A stretch of DNA of 64,000 bases from the NCBI RefSeq assembly GCF_000725485.1, contig NZ_JOAG01000043.1, forward strand, positions 1 through 64,000, written 5' to 3'. The notes under the pieces are model-generated. The model was given only the letters and a program-made list of their open reading frames with translations. It was not told the origin of the DNA and ran no database searches. Origin of the DNA: Nonomuraea candida. Its GTDB lineage: Bacteria > Actinomycetota > Actinomycetes > Streptosporangiales > Streptosporangiaceae. The stretch's first letter is position 1, and each line of letters opens with the position of its first letter. Below, one piece after another: positions 31,259 through 40,753 of this stretch. The translations under genes and the position numbers were made by a program.

Positions 31259-33679
31259 ATGGATGATCACCTGCTCGGCTGGCTGCGAACACTAGACGAA
31301 GACCGGCTCGGGCGCATCCTGGCCAACCGGCCCGACGCCATCGCCCCGCCCTGGCCCAGGAGACTCGACACCCTGGCCCAGCGGCTGGGCAACGGCTTCG
31401 CCGTGATGGAGGCGCTGCACGGCCTGCCGCTGCCCTGCCTGCAGCTCGCCGAGGCGGCCCTGGCCATGACCCGCCCCACCGCCGAGACGCTCGCGCGCTT
31501 TCTGGGCGTACAGCCCGACGACGTGACCATCTGGCTGGAGCACCTCTACGACCACGCGCTCGCCTGGCCCGGCGACGACGGCGTGATCCACCTCGCCGAG
31601 GGCGTCGCCCGCCACTGGCCGGCCCCGCTCAGCCTGGGCGAGCCGCTGGAGCACTACCTCAACTCCTGGTCCATCAGCAACGACGCGCTGCACGCGCTCG
31701 CCCGCTCCCTCGGCCTGCCCGCGCAGGGCGGCAAGCGCCGCCTGATCGCCCGGGTGATCGAGACGCTCGCCGACCCGGCCCGGGTCAAGGCGCTGATCCG
31801 CACCGCCCCCGAGGGCACCGTGTCCCTGCTCGACCGCTTCGCCTGGGAGGGCCCCGCGCTCGACGTCGACGGCGGCAGGTTCGTCGTCCACGGCACGCCC
31901 GAGCGGTGGTGCGCCGACCACGGCCTGCTCTTCCGGCCGAGCTGGCACAAGGCGGAGATCTCCCGCGAGGTGGCGATCTGCCTGCGCGGCCCCGGCTACA
32001 CCCCGCCCTACCTGCCCGTGGCGCCCGAGGTGGCGACGATCCCGGTCGACCCCGAAGAGGTCGACCACCTGATGACGCTGGCCGCTCCGCACGTGGTCGA
32101 GCGCTGCGCGGCCCTGCTGGACAACGCCTCCAAGACGCCGCTGCCGCTGCTCAAGACCGGCGGCGTGGGCGTGCGCGAGGTGCGCAGGCTGGCCAAGGAG
32201 ACCGGCTGCGACGAGGACGAGACGCGGCTGCTGCTCGAAGTGTGCGCGGTGGCCAGGCTGCTGGCCTGGGACGAGCCGTCCGGCGGCATGGTGCCCACCG
32301 AGCGGTTCGACCGGTGGCGGCTCGACGAGGGCTCGGCCCGGCTGCGGGTGCTGCTGGCGGCGTGGTGGCGGATGGAGCGCTCCTCGCTGCTCAAGACCGA
32401 CGGCAAATACGGCACCGTGCTGGGCGACGACCCCGGGGGCGGCGCGGTGGCGGCGGTGCGCAGGGCCGTGCTGTCGGTGCTGGCCCACCTGCCCGCGGGC
32501 ACCGCCTTCGCCGACCGCGACAGCCTGCTGGCCGCCGTCCACTGGCACGCTCCGCTGATCGACGAGACCCGCCTGCGCGAGTGCGCCCCCGCCGCCCTCG
32601 ACGAGGCCCGGCTGCTCGGCCTGCTGGCCAACGACGCGCTGACCGACCTGGGCCGGGCGCTGGCCGCGCTGACGGCCCGGCCGGGCGACGAGAGCGACGA
32701 CGCCGTCCCCATGGTCGAGCACGACCCGGTCCTGGCCGAGGCGGCCACCCGCGCGCTGGCCAGCGTGCGCAGGAGCGCGCTGTTCGGCCCCGACCTGACC
32801 GCGGTCGTCACGGGGCCGCCGTCGGCCGAGCTGGCGGCGCTGCTCGACCGGGCCGCCGACCGGGAGTCGCGCGGCGCGGCCTCGGTGTGGCGCTTCACCG
32901 GGCCCAGCGTGCGGCGGGCGCTCGACCAGGGCTACGAGGCCGACGAGCTGCTCGACGAGCTGGCCGCGGTGGGCACCATCCCGCAGCCGCTCGAATACCT
33001 GATCCGCGACACCGCCCGCCGGCACGGCGAGGTCACGGTCACCACGGTCGGCTGCGTGGTGCAGGCCGCCGACCCGGGGCTGCTGGCCGAGATCGCCGCG
33101 CACCGGCGGCTGGGGCGGCTGGGCCTGCGGCTGCTGGCGCCCACGGTGCTGGTCAGCAAGGCGCCGGCCGAGCGCACCCTGGCGGCCCTGCGCGAGGTCG
33201 GCTACTCCCCCGTGCCGGTCTCCGACACCGGAGAGATCACCATCCACCGGTCCAGGGCCGAGGAGCCCGGCACCGGCAAACTCATCCTGCTGCCCGGCGG
33301 GCAGGTGGCCGAGCTGTCGGAGTTCCCCGGCCTGGCCGAGCCGCAGCCGCCCGCCCACCTGCTGCTGGAGCCGGCGCCCGACCCGTACGAGCACGCCCGC
33401 CGCCTGGTCGCCGCCGGCCGGTCCGAAGGCGCCAAGAGCGGGCGCACCTGGGCGATCATCGGCAGGATGGCGACCCGGCTGCCGACGGCGCAGCAGTCGC
33501 TGCTCGGGTTCGTCGTCGACCGGGGCGTGCGCGCCGGCATCACGCTCACCGGCGGGCTGACCGCCACGATCAGCCACGGCGAGCTCAAGGGCGGCGCGCT
33601 GGACGCCTGGTGCGAAGAGGCGGGCGACTACCTGGAGTTCCCGCTCGCCGAGATCGTCGAGGTGCGGGGCGCCTACTGA
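31259..33679 (+). CDS. Helicase-associated (XPB/Ssl2-like C-terminal) domain protein
   Basis: 806 residues of the actinobacterial family annotated as helicase C-terminal/XPB-like. It lacks Walker motifs. The N-terminus has winged-helix-like repeats (MTRPTAETLARFLGVQPDDV). The C-terminal third carries EYLIRDTARRHGEVTVTTVG and GGLTATISHGELKGGALDAW, typical of this family. The product may bind DNA alongside a separate helicase; none is next to it. It is a single gene followed by a GC-rich repeat. Confidence 0.85.
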   Translation: MDDHLLGWLRTLDEDRLGRILANRPDAIAPPWPRRLDTLAQRLGNGFAVMEALHGLPLPCLQLAEAALAMTRPTAETLARFLGVQPDDVTIWLEHLYDHALAWPGDDGVIHLAEGVARHWPAPLSLGEPLEHYLNSWSISNDALHALARSLGLPAQGGKRRLIARVIETLADPARVKALIRTAPEGTVSLLDRFAWEGPALDVDGGRFVVHGTPERWCADHGLLFRPSWHKAEISREVAICLRGPGYTPPYLPVAPEVATIPVDPEEVDHLMTLAAPHVVERCAALLDNASKTPLPLLKTGGVGVREVRRLAKETGCDEDETRLLLEVCAVARLLAWDEPSGGMVPTERFDRWRLDEGSARLRVLLAAWWRMERSSLLKTDGKYGTVLGDDPGGGAVAAVRRAVLSVLAHLPAGTAFADRDSLLAAVHWHAPLIDETRLRECAPAALDEARLLGLLANDALTDLGRALAALTARPGDESDDAVPMVEHDPVLAEAATRALASVRRSALFGPDLTAVVTGPPSAELAALLDRAADRESRGAASVWRFTGPSVRRALDQGYEADELLDELAAVGTIPQPLEYLIRDTARRHGEVTVTTVGCVVQAADPGLLAEIAAHRRLGRLGLRLLAPTVLVSKAPAERTLAALREVGYSPVPVSDTGEITIHRSRAEEPGTGKLILLPGGQVAELSEFPGLAEPQPPAHLLLEPAPDPYEHARRLVAAGRSEGAKSGRTWAIIGRMATRLPTAQQSLLGFVVDRGVRAGITLTGGLTATISHGELKGGALDAWCEEAGDYLEFPLAEIVEVRGAY

Positions 33680-33692
33680 CGCGGCCGGACCC

Positions 33693-33797
33693 GCCGGAGC
33701 GCGGGCCTGCCGGAGCGCGGGCCCGCCGGAGCGCGGGCCTGCCGCGGCGGACGGGCCTGCCGCGGAGGGGCGGGCCCGCTGCGCGGCGGGCGGGCCT
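33693..33797. repeat. 16-20-bp tandem repeat between convergent gene ends
   Basis: GCCGGAGCGCGGGCCT occurs at 33693-33708, 33709-33724 and 33725-33740, then three longer variants (33741-33758, 33759-33777, 33778-33797). The last unit runs into the stop codon of the siderophore-binding protein gene. Confidence 0.9.
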
Positions 33798-34818
33798 ACG
33801 GCAGCGGGCGGGCCTTGGCCAGGTCGGCGGCGAGCCCCTCCAGCAGGGTGGCGTAGCTCTGGTAGCTGAAGGGCGCCTCGGCGTTCCACGGGTAGAGCTG
33901 CCCGGCCTTGACCGCGGGCAGCCCGGCGAAGGTCGGCTTCTTCATCATCTCGTCGGGCTTGAGCGCCTGGGTGCGCAGATCGTAGAGGATCACGTCGGCG
34001 TCGTACTCGTCGGCGTTCTCCCAGCTCAGCGTCTGGAAGGAGCCGCCTTCGTCCACCTTGGAGGGGGTGACGACGTCCAGGCCGGCGTTCTTGAGCTCCA
34101 GGAGGTCGGGCCACTGCGGCGGGTTGAACACCCACAGCGAGTCGGCGCCGCCGGACACGACGAGGATCTTGAGGTCCTTGAAGCGGGCGAGCTCCTTGGT
34201 GGCCGCCTCCACCCGGGCCTTGGCCTCGGCCACGCCCTCCATGCTCGCGCCGAGCGACGTGGCCAGCTCCTCGTACTTGCCGATCACCTGAGCGGCGGTC
34301 TTGCCGGTGATCGCGATGCCGGCGGTGGGGGCGACCTGCTCGATGGTGTCCTTGGACTTCTCGGGCACGTACCAGAGGGTGTCCTTGAGGTACATGCCGC
34401 TGACGAGGAGCTCGGGCTGGAGCGCGATGTACTGCTCGACGTTGAACTCGTCCCACACGTTGCCCAGGCCGGTGACCTTGGTGATGTCGACGTTGCCGAC
34501 CTGCGGGTCCTTGCTGCCGTCCTTGAGCTTGTGCGGGCCGAACACCGCGATGGGCCGCACGCCGAAGTCCCACAGCGCCGCCGCCGCGCCGACCTGGGCC
34601 ACGATCTTCGTGGGGGGCTGGGGCCGCGTCAGCTTCCTGCCGCGGTCGTCGGTGAACGTCCACGCCTGGGCGGGGGCGGAAGAGGCGGAGGAGGAGGCGG
34701 CGGACGTCGCGGACGGCGCCTGCGTCCCGCCGCCACCGCACGCCGCGAGCGTCAGGGCGGCGGCGAGCCCTGCCGCGCCCGCGAAGAAGCCTCTGCGCGC
34801 CAGTACCGGTCCCGACAT
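33796..34818 (-). CDS. Iron-siderophore ABC transporter binding lipoprotein
   Basis: 340 residues. Twin-arginine-like start (LARRGFFAGAAGLAAALTLA) with lipobox LAAC, a Ser/Ala linker, then a FepB/FhuD-type binding fold: TKIVAQVGAAAALWDFGVRP and VGNVDITKVTGLGNVWDEFN. ATG at 34818 after AGGAGACGTAC. Divergent from the permease operon, with two iron boxes between them, so it is expected to be induced by iron starvation. The siderophore type cannot be read. Confidence 0.93.
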   Translation of the reverse strand: MSGPVLARRGFFAGAAGLAAALTLAACGGGGTQAPSATSAASSSASSAPAQAWTFTDDRGRKLTRPQPPTKIVAQVGAAAALWDFGVRPIAVFGPHKLKDGSKDPQVGNVDITKVTGLGNVWDEFNVEQYIALQPELLVSGMYLKDTLWYVPEKSKDTIEQVAPTAGIAITGKTAAQVIGKYEELATSLGASMEGVAEAKARVEAATKELARFKDLKILVVSGGADSLWVFNPPQWPDLLELKNAGLDVVTPSKVDEGGSFQTLSWENADEYDADVILYDLRTQALKPDEMMKKPTFAGLPAVKAGQLYPWNAEAPFSYQSYATLLEGLAADLAKARPLP

Positions 34819-34828
34819 GTACGTCTCC

Positions 34829-34847
34829 TAAGGTTAGGCTTGCCTGA
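34829..34847. promoter_or_regulatory. Iron box 1 (IdeR/DmdR-type)
   Basis: TAAGGTTAGGCTTGCCTGA resembles the actinobacterial iron-box consensus TTAGGTTAGGCTAACCTAA. It lies 11 bases upstream of the binding-protein ATG. Confidence 0.88.
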
Positions 34848-34858
34848 GCGGTGGACCA

Positions 34859-34877
34859 TTAGATTAGCCTTGCCTAA
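34859..34877. promoter_or_regulatory. Iron box 2 (IdeR/DmdR-type)
   Basis: TTAGATTAGCCTTGCCTAA, a second iron box 30 bases from the first, on the side of the permease operon (start 34905). A weaker match (AAGTTCACCTTGCTAGG) follows directly. Confidence 0.88.
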
Positions 34878-34904
34878 GTTCACCTTGCTAGGAGAGGGGG
34901 TCGG

Positions 34905-36005
34905 GTGCGCCCGGCTGAGGACACGGCTGCGGACACGGCTGCGGCCGGAGCGGGCCAGGCGGTGAGCACCACCCGGGCCGGGGCGAGCGACGAGCGGGCG
35001 GCCAGGGCACGCCCCCCGGTGCTCGTCGCGGGGCTGGTCGTCACGATCGCGTTATTGGCCCTCGTCGCCATGGCGAGCGTGGCGCTGGGCGCCCGTTCGG
35101 TGTCGTTCTCCACCGTGATCGACGCGTTCCTGGCGCCGAACGGCTCCAACGACCACACCGTCATCCGCGAGCTGCGCGTCCCGCGCACGCTGCTCGGCCT
35201 GGGCGTGGGCGCCACGCTGGGCCTGGCGGGCGCGCTCATGCAGAGCCTGACCCGCAACCCGCTGGCCGACCCCGGCCTGCTCGGCGTCAACGAGGGCGCG
35301 GCGCTCGGCGTCACGCTCGCGCTCGGCGTGTTCGGGCTGTCCGACCCCACCGTGTACATCTGGTTCGCCTTCGGCGGCGCCGCGCTGGCCTCCGCCATCG
35401 TGTACGCCCTGGCCTCCGCCAACCGCTCCGGCTCCAGCCCGGTGCGCCTGGCCCTGGCCGGGGTCGCGTTCGGCATGGTGTGCACGGCCGTCGCCTCGGC
35501 CATCCTGCGCATGGACTCCCAGACCTTCGACCGGATGCGGTTCTGGCTGGCCGGCTCGCTGGCCGGGCAGACGGCCGACACGCTCGTGCGGCTGGCGCCG
35601 TTCATGGTGGCGGGGCTGGTGCTCGGGCTGATGCTGGCCAGGCCGCTCAACACGCTCGCCCTCGGCGACGACGCGGGCAAGGCGCTGGGCGTGGCCGTCA
35701 ACCGCACCAGGATCCTCACCGGCGTGGCCGTGACGCTGCTGTGCGGCGCGGCCACCGCGGCGGCCGGGCCGCTGTGGTTCGTCGGGCTGATCGTGCCGCA
35801 CGCCGTGCGCGCCCTGGTGGGGCCGGACCAGCGGTGGGTGCTGCCGTACTCGGCGCTGGCCGCGCCGGTGCTGCTGCTCGGGGCCGACGTGGCAGGCCGC
35901 CTCATCGCCCGGCCCGGCGAGGTGCAGGTGGGCATCGTGTGGGCGATCGTGGGCGCGCCGATCTTCATCCTGCTGGCCAGGCGGAAGCGGGTGGCGGCCC
36001 TATGA
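34905..36005 (+). CDS. Siderophore ABC transporter permease 1 (FecCD family)
   Basis: 366 residues with about nine membrane helices after a hydrophilic N-terminus of some 40 residues. Family marks: IRELRVPRTLLGLGVGATLG, GALMQSLTRNPLADPGLLGV and WFVGLIVPHAVRALVGPD. GTG start after GGAGAGGGGG. Its stop overlaps the ATG of permease 2. Forms a heterodimer with that gene's product to move ferric siderophore. Confidence 0.94.
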   Translation: MRPAEDTAADTAAAGAGQAVSTTRAGASDERAARARPPVLVAGLVVTIALLALVAMASVALGARSVSFSTVIDAFLAPNGSNDHTVIRELRVPRTLLGLGVGATLGLAGALMQSLTRNPLADPGLLGVNEGAALGVTLALGVFGLSDPTVYIWFAFGGAALASAIVYALASANRSGSSPVRLALAGVAFGMVCTAVASAILRMDSQTFDRMRFWLAGSLAGQTADTLVRLAPFMVAGLVLGLMLARPLNTLALGDDAGKALGVAVNRTRILTGVAVTLLCGAATAAAGPLWFVGLIVPHAVRALVGPDQRWVLPYSALAAPVLLLGADVAGRLIARPGEVQVGIVWAIVGAPIFILLARRKRVAAL

Positions 36006-37036
36006 GAGACGCCCCCGCCGGCGGGTCCCTGAACGTCCGCCTCGGCCCCTGGTCCGTCCGGCTCGCGCCGCGCGCCCTGCTCGTCAGCCTGCTCCTCCTC
36101 CTGGCCGGCCTCCTGGTGACCGTGGCGGCGCTGTCCACGGGCGAGTTCACCGTGCCGGTGCCCGACATCATCGGCGCGCTCTTCGGCCAGGGCACCCCGG
36201 TCGCCGAGCTGATCGTGGGCAAGCTGCGCGCGCCGCGCGTGGTGACCGGGCTGCTGGTCGGCGCCGCGTTCGGGATGGGCGGGGCCATCTTCCAGAGCCT
36301 GACCAGGAACCCCCTGGGCAGCCCCGACTTCATCGGCTTCACCGCCGGCGCCTCCACCGGCGGCATCATCGCCGTCGTCGCGGGCGGCTCCGCCCTGACG
36401 ATCGCGGGCGGCGCGCTGGCCGGCTGCGTGGTGACGGCCGTGCTGGTGTACGCGCTGGCCTACCGGGGCGGCGTGCAGGGCTACCGGCTGGTCCTGGTCG
36501 GCATCGGGGCCAACGCGCTGCTACTGGCGGTCAACTCCTACATCCTGACCCGGGCCAACATCAACGACGCCGCCACCGCGGGCGCCTGGCTCACCGGCAG
36601 CCTCAGCGGGCGCGGCTGGGAGCACGCGCGGCCCGTCGCGCTGGCGCTGCTGGTGCTGCTGCCACTGTGCGCGTACATCTCCCGGCCGATGCGGATGATC
36701 GAGATGGGCGACGACGCGGCCAAGGCCATGGGCGTCAGGGTCGAGGCGGTGCGCGCGGCGGCCATCGCGGCCGGCGTGCTACTGACCGGGGTGGCCACGG
36801 CCGCCGCCGGGCCCGTCATCTTCGTGGCGATGGCCGCGCCGCAGCTCGCCCGGCGGCTCACCCGCTCCCCCGGGGTGACCCTGGCCTCCTCCGCGCTCAT
36901 GGGCGCCGTCCTGCTGACCGCCGCCGACCTGGCCGCGCAGCGGCTGCTGGCCCCCACCCAGCTCCCCGTCGGCGTGCTGACCGCCGCCATCGGCGGTACG
37001 TACCTCGTGCTGCTCCTCCGAAAGGACCGCCACTGA
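36002..37036 (+). CDS. Siderophore ABC transporter permease 2 (FecCD family)
   Basis: 344 residues. Motifs VGKLRAPRVVTGLLVGAAFG, GAIFQSLTRNPLGSPDFIGF and GPVIFVAMAAPQLARRLTRS mark it as the second half of the permease. ATGA overlap with the preceding gene and TGATG overlap with the following ATPase gene show tight coupling. Confidence 0.94.
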   Translation: MRDAPAGGSLNVRLGPWSVRLAPRALLVSLLLLLAGLLVTVAALSTGEFTVPVPDIIGALFGQGTPVAELIVGKLRAPRVVTGLLVGAAFGMGGAIFQSLTRNPLGSPDFIGFTAGASTGGIIAVVAGGSALTIAGGALAGCVVTAVLVYALAYRGGVQGYRLVLVGIGANALLLAVNSYILTRANINDAATAGAWLTGSLSGRGWEHARPVALALLVLLPLCAYISRPMRMIEMGDDAAKAMGVRVEAVRAAAIAAGVLLTGVATAAAGPVIFVAMAAPQLARRLTRSPGVTLASSALMGAVLLTAADLAAQRLLAPTQLPVGVLTAAIGGTYLVLLLRKDRH

Positions 37037-37860
37037 TGGCCTCGCTCGAAACCTCCGGCTCCCGCCTGACCGGCACCGGCCTGACCCTCGCCTACGACCA
37101 GCGCGTGGTGGCCACCGGCCTGAGCGTGGCGATCCCGGACGAGTCCTTCACGGTGATCATCGGCCCGAACGCCTGCGGCAAGTCCACCCTGCTGCGGGCG
37201 CTGGCCAGGATGCTCAAGCCGAAGGCGGGCGCCGTGCACCTCGACGGCAGCGTGATCACCTCGCTGCCGTCGAAGGAGGTGGCGCGGCGGCTCGGGCTGC
37301 TGCCGCAGAGCTCCATCGTGCCCGACGGCATCACCGTGGCCGACCTGGTGGCGCGCGGCCGCTACCCGCACCAGAAGCTCATGCGGCAGTGGTCGAAGGC
37401 CGACGAGGCGGCGGTGGACGAGGCCATGCGCGCCACCGACGTGACCGAGCTGGCCGACCGGATCGTGGACGAGCTGTCGGGCGGGCAGCGGCAGCGGGTG
37501 TGGCTGGCCATGGCGCTGGCGCAGGAGACGCCGATCCTGCTGCTGGACGAGCCGACCACGTTCCTGGACATCTCCCACCAGATCGAGGTGCTCGACCTGT
37601 GCGCGGAGCTGCACGAGGCGGGGCGGACCATGGTGGCCGTGCTGCACGACCTGAATCAGGCGTGCCGGTACGCCACGCACCTCATCGTGATGAAGGCCGG
37701 GCGGATCCTGGCCGAGGGCGACCCGACGGAGATCGTCACGCCGGAGCTGGTGCGTGAGGTGTTCGACCTGCGCTGCGAGATCATCCAGGACCCGCAGTCC
37801 GGCACCCCGCTCATCGTCCCCGAGGCCCGCCGCCGCGTCCCCGCCACCGCCGCCTTCTGA
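37036..37860 (+). CDS. Siderophore ABC transporter ATP-binding protein
   Basis: 274 residues. Walker A GPNACGKST (cysteine in place of the common glycine/alanine, as in FepC-type proteins), signature LSGGQRQRV, Walker B ILLLDEPTTFLD, H-loop VLHDLNQA. Ends the iron-box-controlled operon. Energises import by the two permeases and the divergent binding protein. Confidence 0.94.
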   Translation: MASLETSGSRLTGTGLTLAYDQRVVATGLSVAIPDESFTVIIGPNACGKSTLLRALARMLKPKAGAVHLDGSVITSLPSKEVARRLGLLPQSSIVPDGITVADLVARGRYPHQKLMRQWSKADEAAVDEAMRATDVTELADRIVDELSGGQRQRVWLAMALAQETPILLLDEPTTFLDISHQIEVLDLCAELHEAGRTMVAVLHDLNQACRYATHLIVMKAGRILAEGDPTEIVTPELVREVFDLRCEIIQDPQSGTPLIVPEARRRVPATAAF

Positions 37861-37935
37861 CGGCGCCGGCCGTCCTGACGGGCCCGGCACCGGTTTCCTG
37901 CTCGGGCCCGGCGCCGGCCGGCCTTCCGGTGGTGG

Positions 37936-39192
37936 TCAGAGTGCCGCGCAGCGGCGTACCGCGAGCAGGGCCAGGGCCCGGGTGACCTCGCGCAGCTCGC
38001 GCAGCTCGACCTGCTCCCTCGGCGCGTGCGCGTAGCGCACGTCACCGGGGCCGTAGTGCAGGGTCGGGATGCCGCCCGCCGCGTACAGCCGCAGGTCGCT
38101 CCCGTACGGCGCGGCCGTCTCGGCGGGCCGCCGGCCGGTCGTCTCCTCCACCGCCCGCCCGACCTGGCCGAGCAGCTCGTGCCCCGCGGGCAGCCGGCCG
38201 CTGGCGAACTGCCCGCCCGGCCAGGTCACCACCGGCGGGTTGGCCCGCAGCCACGGGTCGGCGACGCCGGCGACCGCCTCCTCGAACGCGGCCCGCGCCG
38301 CCGCCGGGTCCTCGTCCAGCCGCACCCCGAGCCGCCCCTCCGCGACCAGCAGGTCGGGCACGGTGCTGGCCCAGTCGCCCGCGCGCACGGTGCCGATCTC
38401 GATCGGGTACGGCATCGTGTTGCCCGCGAAGAGCTCGGGGACGTCCCTGTTGCGCTCGGCCTCCAGCCGCCTGATCGCCTCGAACACGGGCCAGAACGCC
38501 TCGATCGCGTTGACCCCTTCGTACCGGGTGGCGCCGTGCGCGGCCCGCCCGGCGATCTCCAGCCGGAACGTCAGCGCGCCCGCGTTGGCCGTGATGACCG
38601 CGCCGCCGGTCGGCTCGCTGATCACCGCGGCCTCGGCCGTGTGGCCCCTGGCCAGGGTGGCGAACGCGCCGAGCCCGCCGTCCTCCTCGCTGATCACGCA
38701 GTGCACGGCCAGCGGCCTGGCCAGCCTGACCCCGGCCCTGGCGATGGCGCGGGCCACGGCCAGGTTGGCCACCAGGCCGGCCTTCATGTCGCACGCTCCC
38801 CTCCCGTGCAGCACGTCGCCGGTGATCCGGGCGGCGAACGGGTCGCTGCCCGCCCACTTGGCCAGATCGCCGGTCGGCACGACGTCCACGTGGCCCTGCA
38901 GCGCCAGCGCGGGCGGGCCCTCGCCGCCGGGGGTGACGGCCGCGACGCCGTACCCCTCGGTCCTGGGGGCCTCGGTGCCGGGGAAGCCGGGGCGGGCGGT
39001 CAGCCCGGCCAGGTCGAGCTTCCAGACGTCCACCTCCATGCCGGCCTCGGTGAGCAGGCGGGCGAAGCGGTGCTGCAGGTCGGACTCGGCGTCGGTGCCG
39101 GTGACGCTGGGGACCCTGACGGTCTCGGCCAGCAGGTTGACGGTCTCCGCCTCGTCGATGGCGTTGAGGACCCGGGCTTCCACGTCGTGCAT
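37936..39192 (-). CDS. M20-family metallopeptidase (ArgE/DapE/ACY1-like)
   Basis: About 418 residues. Zinc ligands appear in LQGHVDVVPTGD, HGRGACDMKAGLVAN and SEEDGGLGAF, with the dimerisation-domain motif EIAGRAAHGATRYEGVNAIE. The enzyme should deacylate an N-acyl amino acid or cleave a small peptide. Start at 39192 (MHDVEARV) downstream of GAGAGGG. Divergent from the EEP gene. Confidence 0.93.
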   Translation of the reverse strand: MHDVEARVLNAIDEAETVNLLAETVRVPSVTGTDAESDLQHRFARLLTEAGMEVDVWKLDLAGLTARPGFPGTEAPRTEGYGVAAVTPGGEGPPALALQGHVDVVPTGDLAKWAGSDPFAARITGDVLHGRGACDMKAGLVANLAVARAIARAGVRLARPLAVHCVISEEDGGLGAFATLARGHTAEAAVISEPTGGAVITANAGALTFRLEIAGRAAHGATRYEGVNAIEAFWPVFEAIRRLEAERNRDVPELFAGNTMPYPIEIGTVRAGDWASTVPDLLVAEGRLGVRLDEDPAAARAAFEEAVAGVADPWLRANPPVVTWPGGQFASGRLPAGHELLGQVGRAVEETTGRRPAETAAPYGSDLRLYAAGGIPTLHYGPGDVRYAHAPREQVELRELREVTRALALLAVRRCAAL

Positions 39193-39227
39193 GGTGCACA
39201 CCCTCTCATGAACCTTCACCCGCCTTC

Positions 39228-40178
39228 GTGGAGATACAGGACGTGCGTACCTGGATGAGCTGGATCGTGGTGGTTCCCTGCGGAGTGTGGGCGGCGCTGC
39301 GGCTGAGCGGCTTCGAGCCGGAGTGGCCGTGGGTGCCGCTGGTGTCGTTCACGCCGTACGTGGGGGCCGCCGCCGTGCTGGCCCTGGCGCTGGCCTGCGT
39401 GCTGCGGCGGTGGGCGGCCGGCACGGTGGCGCTCGTGTCGGTGCTGGCGCTGACGCCCGCCCTGCTGCCCCGCGCGCTGCCGGACGGCAATCCCGGCGCC
39501 GAGGGGGCCACGCTGCGGGTACTGGCGGCCAACCTGATGGTCGGCAAGGCCCGCACGGAGGAGCTGATGGCCCTGGTGGAGCGGTGGCGGCCGGACGTGC
39601 TGACGTTGCAGGAGCTCACCCCGGACGCGATGCGCCGGCTGGAGCGGGCGGGGCTGCGCCGCACGCTGCGGCACGCCGTGACCAGGCCGCTGACCGGGGT
39701 GGGCGGATCGGCCGTGTACGCGCGGCATCCGCTCAAGGAGGCCGGCTACCTCAAGATCGGCGCGTTCGGCCAGGCCAGGGCGTGGCTGGCGCATCCCGGC
39801 GGCGCCCGGATCGAGGTCGTGTCCGTGCACCCGTGCGCGCCCAAGCGGCTCGGGCGGCAGCCGTGCTGGCGGGCCGGGCTCGACGCGCTGCCCCGGGCCG
39901 GCCGGGACGCGCCCCGGGTGCTGGCGGGCGACTTCAACGCCACGCTCGACCACCTGCCGATGCGCGAGCTGCTGGCCTCCGGCTACCGGGACGCCGCCGA
40001 CGTGACGGGGCAGGGGTTCGTGCCGACCTGGCCGCAGTTCGGGCCGTGGTGGCAGTCGCCCGGGGTGGCCATCGACCACGTGCTGGCGGACGAGCGGATG
40101 GCGGTGCGCGGCTTCGCGGTGCTCACGCTCCACGGCACCGACCACCGCCCGGTGTTCGCCGAGCTCCGGCTGCCCTGA
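39228..40178 (+). CDS. Endonuclease/exonuclease/phosphatase family membrane protein
   Basis: 316 residues. Two or three N-terminal membrane helices (about 10-85) precede the EEP catalytic domain: LRVLAANLMVGKA, DVLTLQELTP (catalytic Glu), VLAGDFNATLDHLPMREL (Asp/Asn) and LHGTDHRPVFAEL (Asp-His). The active site would face outside. The start is uncertain: GTG 39228, GTG 39243 or ATG 39255. Substrate unknown; could be nucleic acid, phospholipid or nucleotide. Confidence 0.88.
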   Translation: MEIQDVRTWMSWIVVVPCGVWAALRLSGFEPEWPWVPLVSFTPYVGAAAVLALALACVLRRWAAGTVALVSVLALTPALLPRALPDGNPGAEGATLRVLAANLMVGKARTEELMALVERWRPDVLTLQELTPDAMRRLERAGLRRTLRHAVTRPLTGVGGSAVYARHPLKEAGYLKIGAFGQARAWLAHPGGARIEVVSVHPCAPKRLGRQPCWRAGLDALPRAGRDAPRVLAGDFNATLDHLPMRELLASGYRDAADVTGQGFVPTWPQFGPWWQSPGVAIDHVLADERMAVRGFAVLTLHGTDHRPVFAELRLP

Positions 40179-40283
40179 GCCCGCACGCCGGCCGGGGGCT
40201 TGGAGGGGTGGCGGTTACGTTGGGTGGCGGAGTGCGGGCGTCCCGGGAAGACCGGGTGTCCGCTTGCTCGTAAACTGGAGCGC

Positions 40284-40604
40284 GTGGTAGAGCCCAAGTT
40301 CGAGATTCAGATGCTGCACGACCGGGTCATGATCAGGTTGGAGCAGGAGGCCGAGGAGCGGCGCAGCGGCTCCGGGATCGTCATTCCCGCGACGGTCAAG
40401 ATGGCCAACCGGCTCGCCTGGGGCGAGGTCTGCGGCGTCGGCACGAACGTGCGCTCGGTCAAGGTGGGCGACAAGGTGCTGTTCAACCCGGAGGACCAGT
40501 TCGAGGTCGAGGTGCACGCCAAGGTCTACCTGGTGATGCGCGAGCGCGACCTGCACGCGGTGGCCACCCAGGAGACCGACCACGGCACCGGCCTCTATCT
40601 GTGA
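40284..40604 (+). CDS. GroES-like co-chaperone family protein
   Basis: 106 residues with the cpn10 fold pattern: MLHDRVMIRLEQEAEERRSG, SGIVIPATVKMANRLAWGEV and VKVGDKVLFNPEDQFEVEVH. It ends with TGLYL. No groEL adjoins, and the mobile loop is atypical, so it is a stand-alone GroES paralog common in actinomycetes rather than the main groES. GTG start after CTGGAG. Confidence 0.85.
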   Translation: MVEPKFEIQMLHDRVMIRLEQEAEERRSGSGIVIPATVKMANRLAWGEVCGVGTNVRSVKVGDKVLFNPEDQFEVEVHAKVYLVMRERDLHAVATQETDHGTGLYL

Positions 40605-40618
40605 CGAGGTGGCGTCTC

Positions 40619-40753
40619 CCCGAGCCCTGGTGAATCCGCCGGGCCCTGGTGGATCTCCCTACGTCCTGGTGAACCGCCTGGATCCCGGCGAGTCTTCCTG
40701 GCGACTGGTGGATCTTCCGGGTCCTGGTGGAGTTTCTAGGTCCTGGTGAAGGA
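40619..40753. repeat. Degenerate 19-bp intergenic tandem repeat
   Basis: About seven imperfect units such as CCGGGCCCTGGTGGATCTC and CCTACGTCCTGGTGAACCG, 19-20 bases each. The array bridges the end of the GroES-like gene and the end of the convergent TolB-like gene. Same period as the array at 10661, but a different sequence. Confidence 0.75.

Noticed and set aside
31292..34741. Open frame of over 1100 codons opposite the helicase-associated gene
   Set aside because: Same shadow effect. Composition is low-complexity and recognisable proteins lie on the + strand (helicase-associated) and in another minus frame (siderophore-binding protein).
40261..40275. Half-site GCTTGCTC before the GroES-like gene as a fifth CAAG-box
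   Set aside because: Only one arm is present and there is no facing CAAG, so it does not meet the pattern of the other four.
40284..40604. Main groES of the organism
   Set aside because: No groEL follows and the mobile loop is not typical. A stand-alone paralog is more likely.
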